Below are positions 44,969 to 52,525 of a stretch of 64,000 nt of DNA, one piece after another. The stretch lies in NCBI RefSeq assembly GCF_022808595.1, contig NZ_JAKUCN010000002.1:62001-126000 (forward strand), given 5' to 3'. This stretch comes from Microvirga solisilvae (GTDB taxonomy: Bacteria > Pseudomonadota > Alphaproteobacteria > Rhizobiales > Beijerinckiaceae). Both the position numbers and the translations under genes were made by a program. The notes below the pieces were generated by a model. The model searched no databases. It saw only the letters and a program-made list of their open reading frames with translations, and was not told where the DNA came from. Numbering within the stretch: position 1 is the stretch's first letter; each line of letters begins with the position of its first letter.

Positions 44969-45706
44969 ATGCTGATCCAGACGGTCATTGCCGCCGCCCG
45001 CGATGTTTTCTCTCCTGCGCTCAGGCGCATCCTGTGGAAGTCGGTCGGACTGACGGTGGCGCTCCTGGTGCTGGTCTGGGCCGGCCTCACGAAGTTTCTC
45101 GACCTCTTCCTCAACGATCATCACTTGAGCGAGAGCTATCCGCTTATCGATACGCTGGCGATTTTTCTGGCAGGGTTCGGCCTGTTCATCGGGCTTGTCT
45201 ATCTGCTGCCCGCGATCTCGGCCATCGTGGCGGGCTATTTCCTCGACGACGTCGCCGAAGTGGTGGAGCGCGACAGCTATCCCGCCGACGCGCCGGGCCG
45301 GGCGCTGCCCTTCGGCAAGGCCATTTTCTACGGCCTGCGCTTTGCGGCATTGTCGCTGGGCGTGAATCTCGTCGCGCTGATGCTGCTCTTCGTGCCGGGC
45401 ATCAATATCGGCGTGTTCTTCGCAGCCAACGCCTATCTTCTGAGCCGGGAATATTTCGAGTTGGCGGCGGGCCGCTTCTGGTCGCCGGAAGAGGTCAAGC
45501 AATTGCGCATCGAGCACCGGGGCACGGTGCTCGCCGCGGGCGCGGTTCTGGCGGGTCTTGTTCTGGTGCCTGTCGTGAACCTCATCACCCCGGTCTTTGG
45601 CGCGGCGATGATGGTTCACCTGCACAAGCGCTTAATGGCTCGACGTCTGGCCGACGGCCGGGCCGGAAGCCCGCTCCGGGTGGAAGTCGGACGCCGCGCC
45701 TCCTGA
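44969..45706 (+). CDS. EI24/CysZ-like membrane protein
   Basis: A membrane protein of about 245 residues with four main hydrophobic blocks (about 28-50, 70-95, 140-165 and 200-225). The start MLIQTVIAAARDVFSPALRR at 44969 fits the family; an ATG at 44924 would add 15 residues. Relatives in Hyphomicrobiales are annotated as sulfate transporter (CysZ-like) or EI24-domain proteins. The NAYLLSREYFELAAGR stretch is typical of EI24. No sulfate assimilation genes are adjacent. The last 75 bases overlap the convergent NDUFA9-like gene. Confidence 0.78.
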   Translation: MLIQTVIAAARDVFSPALRRILWKSVGLTVALLVLVWAGLTKFLDLFLNDHHLSESYPLIDTLAIFLAGFGLFIGLVYLLPAISAIVAGYFLDDVAEVVERDSYPADAPGRALPFGKAIFYGLRFAALSLGVNLVALMLLFVPGINIGVFFAANAYLLSREYFELAAGRFWSPEEVKQLRIEHRGTVLAAGAVLAGLVLVPVVNLITPVFGAAMMVHLHKRLMARRLADGRAGSPLRVEVGRRAS

Positions 45707-46732
45707 GGTCGGAGCAAGCAGGTCCGGCGTCGTGGTGGTGGCGTTGCGCTTGAGATCGAACTGGCCGGTCTTGCGGAAGCGCACGAGATAGGAAGGCACG
45801 ATAGCCTCGATGGTGGTGGGCGTGATGCCCAGGCCCTGCAGGGTGCGGCCCTCCGTGATGGCGGCGTCCGACACCACGTTGTCCGTCTCGAGCAGGATCG
45901 CCTGGTCGTGGGTGGTGACGATCTCGTTCGGCAGAAGGCCCAGGGTGAGCTTGTCGAGAGCGCCCATGACCGTGCCCTGGAAGCGGGCGACGGCATTCGG
46001 CACGGGCACGATCACGCGCCTGCGCTCCGTGACCTCGCAGACGAATTCCATCATCTCACGCATGGTGCGGATTTCCGGGCCGCCGAGTTCGTAGGTGCCC
46101 GGCTTCACCGCGCCGTCCACCGCGCACACGATGGCCTCGGCCACGTCGCCCGCATAGACCGGCTGAAAGCGGGTGTCGCAGCCCGGCAGCGGCAGCACGG
46201 GCAGCATGCGGGCGAGAGACGCGAAGCGGTTGAAGGAATTGTCACCCGGTCCGAAGAGAAGGGAGGGGCGCAGGATCACCGCATCCGGGCGCACCTTCAG
46301 GAGAGCTTCCTCGCCGGCGGCCTTCGAGCGGGCATAGGCCGATTCGGAATTGGGATTAGCGCCGATGGCCGAGACCTGAATGAAGGACACGGCCTTCTGG
46401 GCCGCTTCCGCGATCAGGCGCGGGGCCTCGGCATGGACCGCATCGAAAGTCTGGCGGCCGCTCTCCTGCAGGATGCCCGTGAGGTTGATCACGTGGTCGG
46501 CCCGCATGACGGCGTGCTTGATGGAATCCGGATAGCGGATATTGGCCTGGATCGCGTGCACCTGGCCGACCTTGCCCATGGGCAGGAAGCTCGTCCGGTT
46601 CGGCTGGCGGGTGGCAACCAGCACCCGGTAGCCGCGCTTGGCGAGGCAGCTCACCACAAAGCGGCCGAGGAAGCCCGATCCGCCGAAGACCGTGACGATT
46701 TGCTGCTCAGGCGTGCGAAGCGCACCGATCAT
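45632..46732 (-). CDS. NDUFA9-like NAD(P)-binding protein
   Basis: A 366-residue atypical short-chain dehydrogenase/epimerase. It starts at the ATG at 46732 (MIGALRTPEQQIVTVFGG). The nucleotide-binding motif is VTVFGGSGFLGRFVVSCLAKRG at residues about 12-33 and VATRQPN follows. The sequence QVSAIGANPNSESAYARSKAAGEE lacks the tyrosine spacing of active SDRs, as in complex I subunit NDUFA9, to which alphaproteobacterial proteins of this type are related. The 3' end overlaps the convergent membrane gene by 75 bases on the other strand. A supportive role for complex I or quinone metabolism is inferred. Confidence 0.85.
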   Translation of the reverse strand: MIGALRTPEQQIVTVFGGSGFLGRFVVSCLAKRGYRVLVATRQPNRTSFLPMGKVGQVHAIQANIRYPDSIKHAVMRADHVINLTGILQESGRQTFDAVHAEAPRLIAEAAQKAVSFIQVSAIGANPNSESAYARSKAAGEEALLKVRPDAVILRPSLLFGPGDNSFNRFASLARMLPVLPLPGCDTRFQPVYAGDVAEAIVCAVDGAVKPGTYELGGPEIRTMREMMEFVCEVTERRRVIVPVPNAVARFQGTVMGALDKLTLGLLPNEIVTTHDQAILLETDNVVSDAAITEGRTLQGLGITPTTIEAIVPSYLVRFRKTGQFDLKRNATTTTPDLLAPTSGGAASDFHPERASGPAVGQTSSH

Positions 46733-46885
46733 GAAAAGCCTCCTGTCCGCCAAAGGCTTGCAAAGGACTTGCAAAGGGACTTGCAAGGTGAGCCTGGGGG
46801 TGAATTTGGAATGTCTCTAGTCAAACGCCGTTCCCCTGTGAAGGGGCCTGCGGCGAAGAAAGCGCAGGAACCGCATTTTCAGTGA

Positions 46886-46914
46886 TTGACGGAAAGCCCC
46901 AAGCACCGTAAACG
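46886..46914 (+). promoter_or_regulatory. Candidate promoter of tRNA-Leu
   Basis: TTGACG (46886-46891) and TAAACG (46909-46914) with a 17-base spacer lie 20 bases ahead of the tRNA 5' end. Confidence 0.5.
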
Positions 46915-46934
46915 AACCCTCGCCGAACAGGCAT

Positions 46935-47019
46935 GCCCAGGTGGCGGAATTGGTAGACGCACTGCTTTCAGGTAGCAGCGGGTAACACCGTGGAGGTTCG
47001 AGTCCTCTCCTGGGCACCA
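46935..47019 (+). tRNA. tRNA-Leu(CAG), integration target
   Basis: An 85-base class II tRNA with CCA encoded. The acceptor stem GCCCAGG pairs with CCTGGGC (47009-47015). The anticodon stem CTGCT/AGCAG holds the loop TTCAGGT with anticodon CAG at 46969-46971. A long variable arm (GCGGGTAACACCGT) identifies a leucine tRNA, and the T-arm contains GGTTCGAGTCC. The integrase gene begins the accessory region about 195 bases downstream, so the 3' half of this tRNA is the likely attachment site. Confidence 0.97.
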
Positions 47020-47103
47020 TCTTTCCTAGATGGTATAGAGTTATCAAGCACTTAGCTTGACCACGATCTCAAAAATGCAGGGTGCTTAAGGACAGGTGCT
47101 TAA
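46991..47103. other. Probable attachment-site region of the integrative element
   Basis: The tRNA 3' end from the T-arm onward (46991-47019) is the expected crossover region. Next to it, two direct copies of GGTGCTTAA at 47081-47089 and 47095-47103 in AT-rich sequence could be integrase arm-binding sites. The matching second copy of the tRNA 3' end is not found in the window, so the right end of the element must lie beyond 64000. Confidence 0.5.
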
Positions 47104-47171
47104 AAAGCGTCTCCTTATGTTCTTGGTTTGCTAGACCTTCGGTTCGAGGATCGTTCTCCCGGAAGTATAAA

Positions 47172-47196
47172 AAAAGGCCACCCGAAGGCGGCCTTT
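47172..47196 (-). terminator. Rho-independent terminator of the integrase gene
   Basis: On the minus strand AAAGGCC (from 47196 downwards) pairs with GGCCTTT around a CTTCGG-type loop, followed by seven T residues. It begins 18 bases after the integrase stop codon. Confidence 0.9.
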
Positions 47197-47213
47197 GTTC
47201 AAGCGCTGACGGA

Positions 47214-48521
47214 TTAAGCTGCATCCGCCATTCCAAGTGTCGCTGCGGTTTTGGCTGCCGCTTTGCTCCACTTATCATAGACTTCGACCTTCTTCTTTTG
47301 ACGGAAGTAGGCTTTGGCATATCGGTCAATTTCTTTCAGGGTTTGGTGACCTGTAACGGCCATTACCTCATGAGGATTGCAGCCCCGCTCAATAAGCCTA
47401 CAAACACAAAGCTTCCGCAGTCCGTGCAAGCTATATCCCTTTGGGATGCCAGCATCATCAAGCCACCTCCGAACCCTGTTACCAAAACTCTCCTTTGTGT
47501 AGGGAATGTCCTTTCGGTCCTGCTTGATTAAGAATCTGGAACCAAGGATACCAGCCGCTCTCGCCGCTTCGATACTCTCGTGAAGTTCGCCCACGACAGG
47601 AATGTGAGCTACACTTGGATTCCAGCTTCTTCCCTTTTCCTGCGTTACTTCGAAGGAGCCATGAGGAAGTCCTTTTTCAGGTGACTTCAATTGATCCCAT
47701 CCGAGGAGATAAACGTCACCACGACGCTGGGCGGTATAACCTGCGAGATCAAACGTAAGACGTTCTTTCGTCCCCAGAGGATATCGAGCGGTCATGCGGT
47801 TCCACATCTCGTCGGTCCACATCTTGTATCCGCCGCTCCTGATCTGCTCCTTCTCGACAAAATGCGCATAGTTGATTTTCACCAGCTTGCGCTTGATGCC
47901 GAGCTTAAGGACGGCCTTGATCCACTTGATGAGGTTGTTTTTCTGTGACCCGCCAATAGTTTTCGGAATCAACTTCTGTTCCCCAGACCGATCAACCATC
48001 TCGCTTTCGATAACCTTGATCTTCCGATCCACGAGGGTCTGGATTGCCTCGGTATCGAAACGCTCTACGGGCATATCTCCATAACGGCGGCCATCGGGAT
48101 CAGAAGCCTTTACAGGTTGGCTCCAAGTCCACCGCAACTGCCCCTCGATTGCACGGCGGTTTTTGAGCGTCTTAAACTTATCCGTCGCCATGTAATCGAT
48201 GCACAGTTTGCCCCATGAGCCTTCGGCAAACCGAGTGAGCGATCTTTCCTGCGTCAGGCCCTTCTGAGCAACACCAGTGGCGTGGGGCTTAGCCTTCTCA
48301 TTTGCCTCGTCGCCCGGATATGGATGTTGACCTGCGAGGAAGCGAGCATACGCAGCTTGGAATTCTTGACCGTGGATGATGTCGCCTTTCACCCGGTACT
48401 GGCGATCTCCTTTTTTACCGAACCAAAAATACCAGCGGGTGCGGCCATGTCGGTTGGGAAGATTGTAGACATACTCCCATCCGCTCTGTGTATTTTTTGG
48501 CCCCTTTTTGGACTTCGCCAT
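47214..48521 (-). CDS. Tyrosine-type site-specific integrase
   Basis: A 435-residue phage-type integrase. The ATG at 48521 overlaps the stop codon of the upstream AlpA-like gene (TGATG). The catalytic residues are seen in the C-terminal half: arginine in AGYTAQRRGDVYLL, the H-x-x-R in SLHGLRKLCVCRL, histidine in VMAVTGHQTL and tyrosine in EIDRYAKAYF. An N-terminal SAM-like core-binding domain covers roughly residues 105-215. Codon use is clearly less GC-rich than in the chromosomal genes to the left. Location next to tRNA-Leu with the gene facing the tRNA is the classic arrangement for a genomic island or ICE. Confidence 0.94.
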   Translation of the reverse strand: MAKSKKGPKNTQSGWEYVYNLPNRHGRTRWYFWFGKKGDRQYRVKGDIIHGQEFQAAYARFLAGQHPYPGDEANEKAKPHATGVAQKGLTQERSLTRFAEGSWGKLCIDYMATDKFKTLKNRRAIEGQLRWTWSQPVKASDPDGRRYGDMPVERFDTEAIQTLVDRKIKVIESEMVDRSGEQKLIPKTIGGSQKNNLIKWIKAVLKLGIKRKLVKINYAHFVEKEQIRSGGYKMWTDEMWNRMTARYPLGTKERLTFDLAGYTAQRRGDVYLLGWDQLKSPEKGLPHGSFEVTQEKGRSWNPSVAHIPVVGELHESIEAARAAGILGSRFLIKQDRKDIPYTKESFGNRVRRWLDDAGIPKGYSLHGLRKLCVCRLIERGCNPHEVMAVTGHQTLKEIDRYAKAYFRQKKKVEVYDKWSKAAAKTAATLGMADAA

Positions 48522-48790
48522 CAATCCACGCTCCACTCATCAGCGTTGGAATCGTCATCTTCCCACATTGGAAGTTGATGGAATTTTTCCTCAGCTTCAA
48601 TCCGTGAGTAAACCTTGCGATTGTTCAAGCGCCTTGGCTTAGGAAACAGGTGGGGGCTTTCGCGCCGAAGCTTTGCGAACAGGTTGGGGGAGATGCCCCA
48701 GTTTCTAGCGACTTGCTCTTCAGACAAACCAATAGCCTGAACGCCATGGGGAAGTTGAATGTCCTTTTTGCTCTTAGACATTGTAAACAC
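48521..48790 (-). CDS. AlpA/excisionase-like helix-turn-helix protein
   Basis: An 89-residue basic protein coupled to the integrase gene. Residues about 20-65 resemble a MerR/AlpA-type winged helix: LSEEQVARNWGISPNLFAKLRRE followed by FPKPRRLNNRKVYSRIEAEE. Such proteins usually direct excision or regulate the integrase. An internal ATG at 48781 could also be used. The C-terminal 15 residues are acidic. Confidence 0.75.
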   Translation of the reverse strand: MFTMSKSKKDIQLPHGVQAIGLSEEQVARNWGISPNLFAKLRRESPHLFPKPRRLNNRKVYSRIEAEEKFHQLPMWEDDDSNADEWSVD

Positions 48791-48949
48791 ATTGGAGTGT
48801 ACCGGGCCTGCACTCCGTAGTCTTGATATCCGGTACCCACCTCAAAGGGCGGCGTGTTTGAGAGCAGAAGTATCCTGCTGCGTACAAAATAAGAAAGAGA
48901 TGTCTTAATCTCCTAAATTAAAATGAGCCCATATGAGATCATAATTCGG
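48791..48949. other. Divergent spacer between excisionase-like gene and structured RNA
   Basis: About 160 AT-richer bases without a gene. It should hold the minus-strand promoter of the excisionase-integrase pair and the plus-strand promoter of the RNA. The hexamer CATAAT at 48940-48945 is placed 5 bases ahead of the left arm of the RNA's terminal helix; a good -35 box is not visible. Confidence 0.4.
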
Positions 48950-48968
48950 CAGAAACTAACTTTCTGAG
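48950..48968 (+). repeat. Left arm of long-range inverted repeat (with AAACTAACTTT)
   Basis: CAGAAACTAACTTTCTGAG is complementary to 49790-49808 except at two positions. It contains the 11-base motif AAACTAACTTT (48953-48963) and is itself a small palindrome (CAGAAA/TTTCTG around CTAAC). Confidence 0.75.
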
Positions 48969-49789
48969 GTTTGTCTTTCCCGAAGGAACTGTCAGTTTTT
49001 ATCGACTTTTCCCGCTCTAATCTGCGATACTAAATAGGCTCGATGGGTTTCCCCATCGGTAGGCTCAGGAGTTAAAGGGGCGACTCCACCCCACACCGTA
49101 ATCCGGGACAATATACGAGGCGAGCCCAGGTGAAGCTGGACGCCGCAGACCGGCAAACATGAGGCAGAGCCGCCGACCGAGACGGACATCATCGCAAAAT
49201 TGCGGATGAGTAACGGCTGCTCGGCAAGGGACTGAAAAGTCGCTTTGCAAGAAGGCACTTCAAAAAGAGGACAGTTGTGTCTTGGTCATTTGACCGCTGT
49301 CCGCATGCACCGATTCCCCAACTGTGTGGTGCATGTGCTTCGATTTCCAATCGATAACCGTTAGACTTACAAGAACTACCCGAGGCGGCACGGCCCGGCG
49401 AATGAAAAAGGGCGTTAGGCCACATTCAGCCGATCAGTCGAACCCTTCATCCACTAGGTGAGTTCTGTCGAGATAGGGCTGCTATAAGCAGGTTTGCGGG
49501 TAACCGCCTGCTGCCGATAAAACTCGGCTACGTGGCTTGTTGGGCACTTATAGCGATGGAAGTGAATACCTCTCCTTGTTCTGGACCACCTCAATCCTTC
49601 ATTTCGTCCAGAACAGGGGGAGAAAGCACATTCGCTCCGAAAGTGAATGAACCAAGAATGCCTTGAGAACTCTGGGCAGGCAAAGAGATGGAAAACGCTG
49701 ATGGCCTGGAATGCGATCAATCACGAGGGAAGCGAGTGATTGAGAGAGATGAAGGGCATCAGCAGGGCTGGAGGCATTAGCCTCCGGCT

Positions 49790-49808
49790 CTCAAAAACTT
49801 AGTTTCTG
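49790..49808 (+). repeat. Right arm of long-range inverted repeat
   Basis: CTCAAAAACTTAGTTTCTG, complementary to 48950-48968 at 17 of 19 positions. On the minus strand it holds AAACTAAGTTT, one change from the recurring motif. Confidence 0.75.
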
Positions 49809-49855
49809 GGTACCCAACCACGGATTTGCACTGGCTCTTGGAGAATCCCGAACTG

Positions 49856-49885
49856 CCCAAACTAACTTTGGAAAGTTAGTTTGGG
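49856..49885. repeat. Perfect 30-bp palindrome next to the serine recombinase gene
   Basis: CCCAAACTAACTTT (49856-49869), two central bases, and the exact reverse complement (49872-49885). It lies 5 bases after the recombinase stop codon. It contains the motif AAACTAACTTT once in each orientation. No T-run follows on either strand, so it is not a normal terminator; a recombinase or regulator binding site is plausible. Confidence 0.7.
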
Positions 49886-49890
49886 TCCCA

Positions 49891-50490
49891 TTATGCGGCC
49901 TCTGCCGACCTCATAGCTTCGCGTTGCCCAGCCCGAAGAGCCGTATAATAGCTTGATTTGCTGATCCCCAGGACACGGCAAGTCTCCGGAATCGTGGTGT
50001 TCGGATCATCATGGGCAAGCAGCACCTGCCGGATCAGAGACGGGGTGATCTTAGGAGTCCTACCAAATTTAACTCCCCGTTCGCGAGCGAGAGCTACCCC
50101 AGCCTTGGTTCTCTCGATGATCAGTTCTCGCTCCATGGCAGCAAGGCTGCCCAGCACCCCTACAAAAAACCGACCCATTGGAGAGGAGGTGTCGATATTC
50201 TCGCGCAAGGAAACTAACTTTCCACCCTTAGCCTCGATCTCCTCGACAATTTGAAGCAAATGAAGCTGAGAGCGGGCAAGTCGGTCGAGTGCATACACGT
50301 AGAGCCGATCATTCTCCCGAATCAAATCGAGTACCTTACGCAGTTCGGTACGATCCCTCTTCACGCCCGAGGCGGTCTCTCGGAAGATGTCTCGGTCGTC
50401 GACTCCTACCTTGGTCAATGCATCAAGCTGGATGTCCCAGTCTTGAGATGAAGTTGAGCAACGCGAATAGCCGTATGACCTTCCTGCCAT
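49891..50490 (-). CDS. Serine recombinase (resolvase/invertase family)
   Basis: A 199-residue small serine recombinase. The catalytic serine lies in YSRCSTSSQDWDIQLDAL at the N-terminus (family pattern YxRVST), with the conserved DRLARSQLHLLQIVEEI and SLRENIDTSSPMGRFF regions and the arginine-rich ERTKAGVALARERG helix E. The C-terminal part from about residue 145 (GRTPKITPSLIRQVLLAHDD, TIPETCRVLGISKSSYYTAL) is the Hin-type DNA-binding helix-turn-helix. Lengths match Tn3 resolvases and DNA invertases. It converges on the structured RNA. The motif AAACTAACTTT also occurs within its coding sequence at 50211-50221. Confidence 0.93.
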   Translation of the reverse strand: MAGRSYGYSRCSTSSQDWDIQLDALTKVGVDDRDIFRETASGVKRDRTELRKVLDLIRENDRLYVYALDRLARSQLHLLQIVEEIEAKGGKLVSLRENIDTSSPMGRFFVGVLGSLAAMERELIIERTKAGVALARERGVKFGRTPKITPSLIRQVLLAHDDPNTTIPETCRVLGISKSSYYTALRAGQREAMRSAEAA

Positions 50491-50531
50491 CGTGCGAAAA
50501 CCCCCGTCTGAATCATTGGAATTCTCGCACG
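50491..50531. promoter_or_regulatory. Inverted repeat immediately upstream of the recombinase start
   Basis: CGTGCGA (50491-50497) and TCGCACG (50525-50531) flank 27 bases directly 5' of the recombinase ATG. Resolvases commonly bind such sites upstream of their own gene. On the minus strand the hairpin would be in the leader and could influence translation. Followed on the plus strand by a run of seven T. Confidence 0.4.
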
Positions 50532-50812
50532 GACTTTTTTTACGTCAAACACTTTGGATTCCCGTCACTTGATCAACAGTCCAGAATCTGAAGAGTTGTT
50601 AGACTAATAGAAAAGAGGGTCTAACGCACATGGCCTTCAACTGGACGCCCCGCATCTACCAAGTCCGAAAGGCTCTTATGTAGGGCTACAAGAGCTTCAA
50701 GCTGAAATTCTGTTGAATGAGATGCAACTGAACCTTGACCTTAGATAGGTAGCGAACGGAGCATTGCATGCCAAGAGTTGCGGTGTCCACTTGGGATATG
50801 AGTGATTAAGTC
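50532..50812. other. Spacer between recombinase and unknown gene
   Basis: About 280 bases without a recognised gene. It should hold the promoters of the divergent recombinase and 549-residue genes. An 18-codon open frame at 50630-50683 starting MAFNWTPRIYQVRKALM is visible but too short to support. Confidence 0.45.
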
Positions 50813-52462
50813 ATGGATGAAGAATACGAGCGCCGTCTTCGCCACCGTCTTGGCCTACTTAAGGAGCATCTGGCCGCAGGGCAGCTGTATTTGCCTCACG
50901 ATGACGAGCTTGAAGCCAGCTTGCTGGCAATTCGGGCAGGTGCAGACGGCAAAGTTGATTTATCGACTGTAGACGGAAGGGTTCGAGCACTTGCACTCGC
51001 AATTGAAGCCTCAGAGCATGTAAACGCACTGAAGAGCAGTATTTCTCTGAGAGAGATTCAAGACGTTTATTTTCAATTCGTAGAGAGGAATTTCGGGCCG
51101 CTTTACAGAGGGATGCTAAAGGAGAAGGCAACTCCTGCGGAAATGGCAGCGGCTATATCCCGTGATCCAGAAGCTGTCGTTCGGTTTGTAAAAGGCATCC
51201 CTGGCTTTATGAGCGACATCGTAGAATTATGGTCCAGTACCTACGAAATTGCTCATTTCCACGCTACGGACCTTCAGGGTCTAAAAACGGTTTTTGGAGG
51301 TGAGATATTTCCTGAAGGGACCAAGAATGTAGCCTCTTCGTGTGGCGTTTATGTGGACACTATTGTACTGCCTGAGCCCTTCATTCGCTCTCGGATGTTT
51401 ATCGAATCGGGGCCTGACGATCAGCGGGTTTATTGGCTTATCAAGCACGCTCTGAGCGTTCTTCAGTATAAGGACCTTGCTCTCACCGATCTTGAAACTC
51501 CTATTGCCGTCATTATCCCAGACACAATTTGGTTTGACGAGCGCGACCTCGACTACGTTCAGGTACAGGCTGAAAGAGATTTAAACAGTCATCTCCAGCT
51601 TCTATTTGGCCGGTCTTTTCATGATGCCGATGAAGTCACATCGTTCTTAAAAAGATTTCATGCTCCGGATGATGTGATTGCTGCCCTTAAGGATAAGTCA
51701 CGCCTGCTCTTCGAGGTAGGTGCACCTGAGCCGCTGGCTATACAGCTACGCGATTATATCAACGAGTGGACGAGGGACAGGGGTATAAAACATGCCGGTC
51801 AAGCCGTGCTGACAGCCATTCATGGTCGAATGATGCAGGCAAATGACCTGTTAGTGAGGAGCCAGCGAATAGGCGGCCCCCCTCTGATTGAAGCACCTAC
51901 GTCATGGCGATACCTAAATTGGAAACTCGAATATACTGCGCGTGAGTTCAGCCCAGATGAATCCCTAAACCTTCATCTCATAAGAGGGCTCCAATCTGCC
52001 GCAGCAGCGGAAATGGCATGGCTCGGCAATGTACCAGTAAAAACCCTCATAGAAATGCGTCAGACGGGTGCTTTAGCTGAGCTTCGCGGGGTGCTGTCCA
52101 AAGGGGTCGCTGAGATGGTAGAGGCTCGACCCGACAATTTTTTTAGGACTGGCGATAAGATTGTCGACAACATTCAAAGTGCCTTTGACGAGCATAAAAA
52201 CAAACTTACTCAATTGACAGGGAAGAAATGGCGATTTGCAGGCGTCGAACTGGCAAGCTGTGTTGTACATGGCGCAATTGAGATCGCATCTGCGTGCGGA
52301 GTTCCTTTGGTTAGCCTTGTGAACTCTGCAATGGATCAGGTGATCGATGTTCCTAAGTTTCGCGATATTCCCGGCAAGTTCAAAAGTCTCAAAGACGAAG
52401 GCCGAGCCTTGGCACGCTCACCAGTTGGACTCCTTTTTCAGGAATCGAACCGCAAAAAGTGA
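50813..52462 (+). CDS. Unknown protein, 549 residues (island cargo)
   Basis: A mostly helical, soluble-looking protein that I do not recognise. It begins MDEEYERRLRHRLGLLKEHL, has no signal peptide and shows no obvious catalytic motif. Recognisable stretches are FGGEIFPEGTKNVASSCGVYV, VAVIIPDTIWFDERDLDYV-like central sequence and a moderately hydrophobic C-terminal segment (FAGVELASCVVHGAIEIASACG, about residues 477-500) that might be membrane-associated. Base composition is near 50% GC, unlike the chromosome. Situated between a recombinase and an RTX gene in the element; defence or mobility functions are possible but not shown. Confidence 0.75.
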   Translation: MDEEYERRLRHRLGLLKEHLAAGQLYLPHDDELEASLLAIRAGADGKVDLSTVDGRVRALALAIEASEHVNALKSSISLREIQDVYFQFVERNFGPLYRGMLKEKATPAEMAAAISRDPEAVVRFVKGIPGFMSDIVELWSSTYEIAHFHATDLQGLKTVFGGEIFPEGTKNVASSCGVYVDTIVLPEPFIRSRMFIESGPDDQRVYWLIKHALSVLQYKDLALTDLETPIAVIIPDTIWFDERDLDYVQVQAERDLNSHLQLLFGRSFHDADEVTSFLKRFHAPDDVIAALKDKSRLLFEVGAPEPLAIQLRDYINEWTRDRGIKHAGQAVLTAIHGRMMQANDLLVRSQRIGGPPLIEAPTSWRYLNWKLEYTAREFSPDESLNLHLIRGLQSAAAAEMAWLGNVPVKTLIEMRQTGALAELRGVLSKGVAEMVEARPDNFFRTGDKIVDNIQSAFDEHKNKLTQLTGKKWRFAGVELASCVVHGAIEIASACGVPLVSLVNSAMDQVIDVPKFRDIPGKFKSLKDEGRALARSPVGLLFQESNRKK

Positions 52463-52525
52463 GAGACTTTAGGCGTTCTCAAGGGTCGCAGGCTTCACTG
52501 GTGAAGAAATCTTAGAGACTATTAG

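Larger units (their letters stand above)
48950..49808 (+). ncRNA. Large (~860 nt) highly structured noncoding RNA candidate
   Basis: No credible protein frame covers this stretch, but it is full of stable hairpins: 49041-49058, 49187-49208, 49225-49247 (GAAA tetraloop, one bulged G), 49269-49302, 49303-49338, 49340-49354, 49487-49512 (GTAA tetraloop), 49513-49528, 49578-49614 (9 perfect pairs), 49629-49649, a nested pair 49697-49706/49754-49763 around 49717-49743, and 49770-49785. The ends are complementary: 48950-48968 pairs with 49790-49808 in 17 of 19 positions, closing the whole unit. G-U pairs and GNRA loops favour the plus strand. It does not show RNase P, tmRNA or group II domain V signatures. 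Size, ornate structure and location near a tRNA in a mobile element recall GOLLD/ROOL-type RNAs, but homology is not claimed. Confidence 0.65.

Noticed and set aside
46811..46885. 24-codon open frame starting MSLVKRRSPVK with a purine-rich upstream region.
   Set aside because: Too short and too basic to judge; it ends at the candidate tRNA-Leu promoter and has no context that supports translation.
49187..49226. Words resembling 16S rRNA (GCGGATGAGTAACGG).
   Set aside because: Only a short match inside one hairpin; the surrounding sequence has no rRNA similarity.
49360..49425. GTTAGAC and GTTAGGC words that fit the integron attC GTTRRRY consensus.
   Set aside because: No matching RYYYAAC partners at the right spacing, no integron integrase and no gene cassettes.
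48950..49808. Group II intron, RNase P RNA or tmRNA as explanation of the structured region.
   Set aside because: No domain V-like hairpin with AGC/GTT ends, no RNase P GAGGAAAGTCC core and no tmRNA tag-coding sequence or tRNA-like ends were found.
50630..50683. 18-codon open frame MAFNWTPRIYQVRKALM.
   Set aside because: Very short, no ribosome-binding site; may be a gene remnant but nothing supports expression.
52493..52506. Small palindrome CTTCACTGGTGAAG between the 549-residue and RTX genes as terminator.
   Set aside because: Only six pairs and no T-run on either strand.
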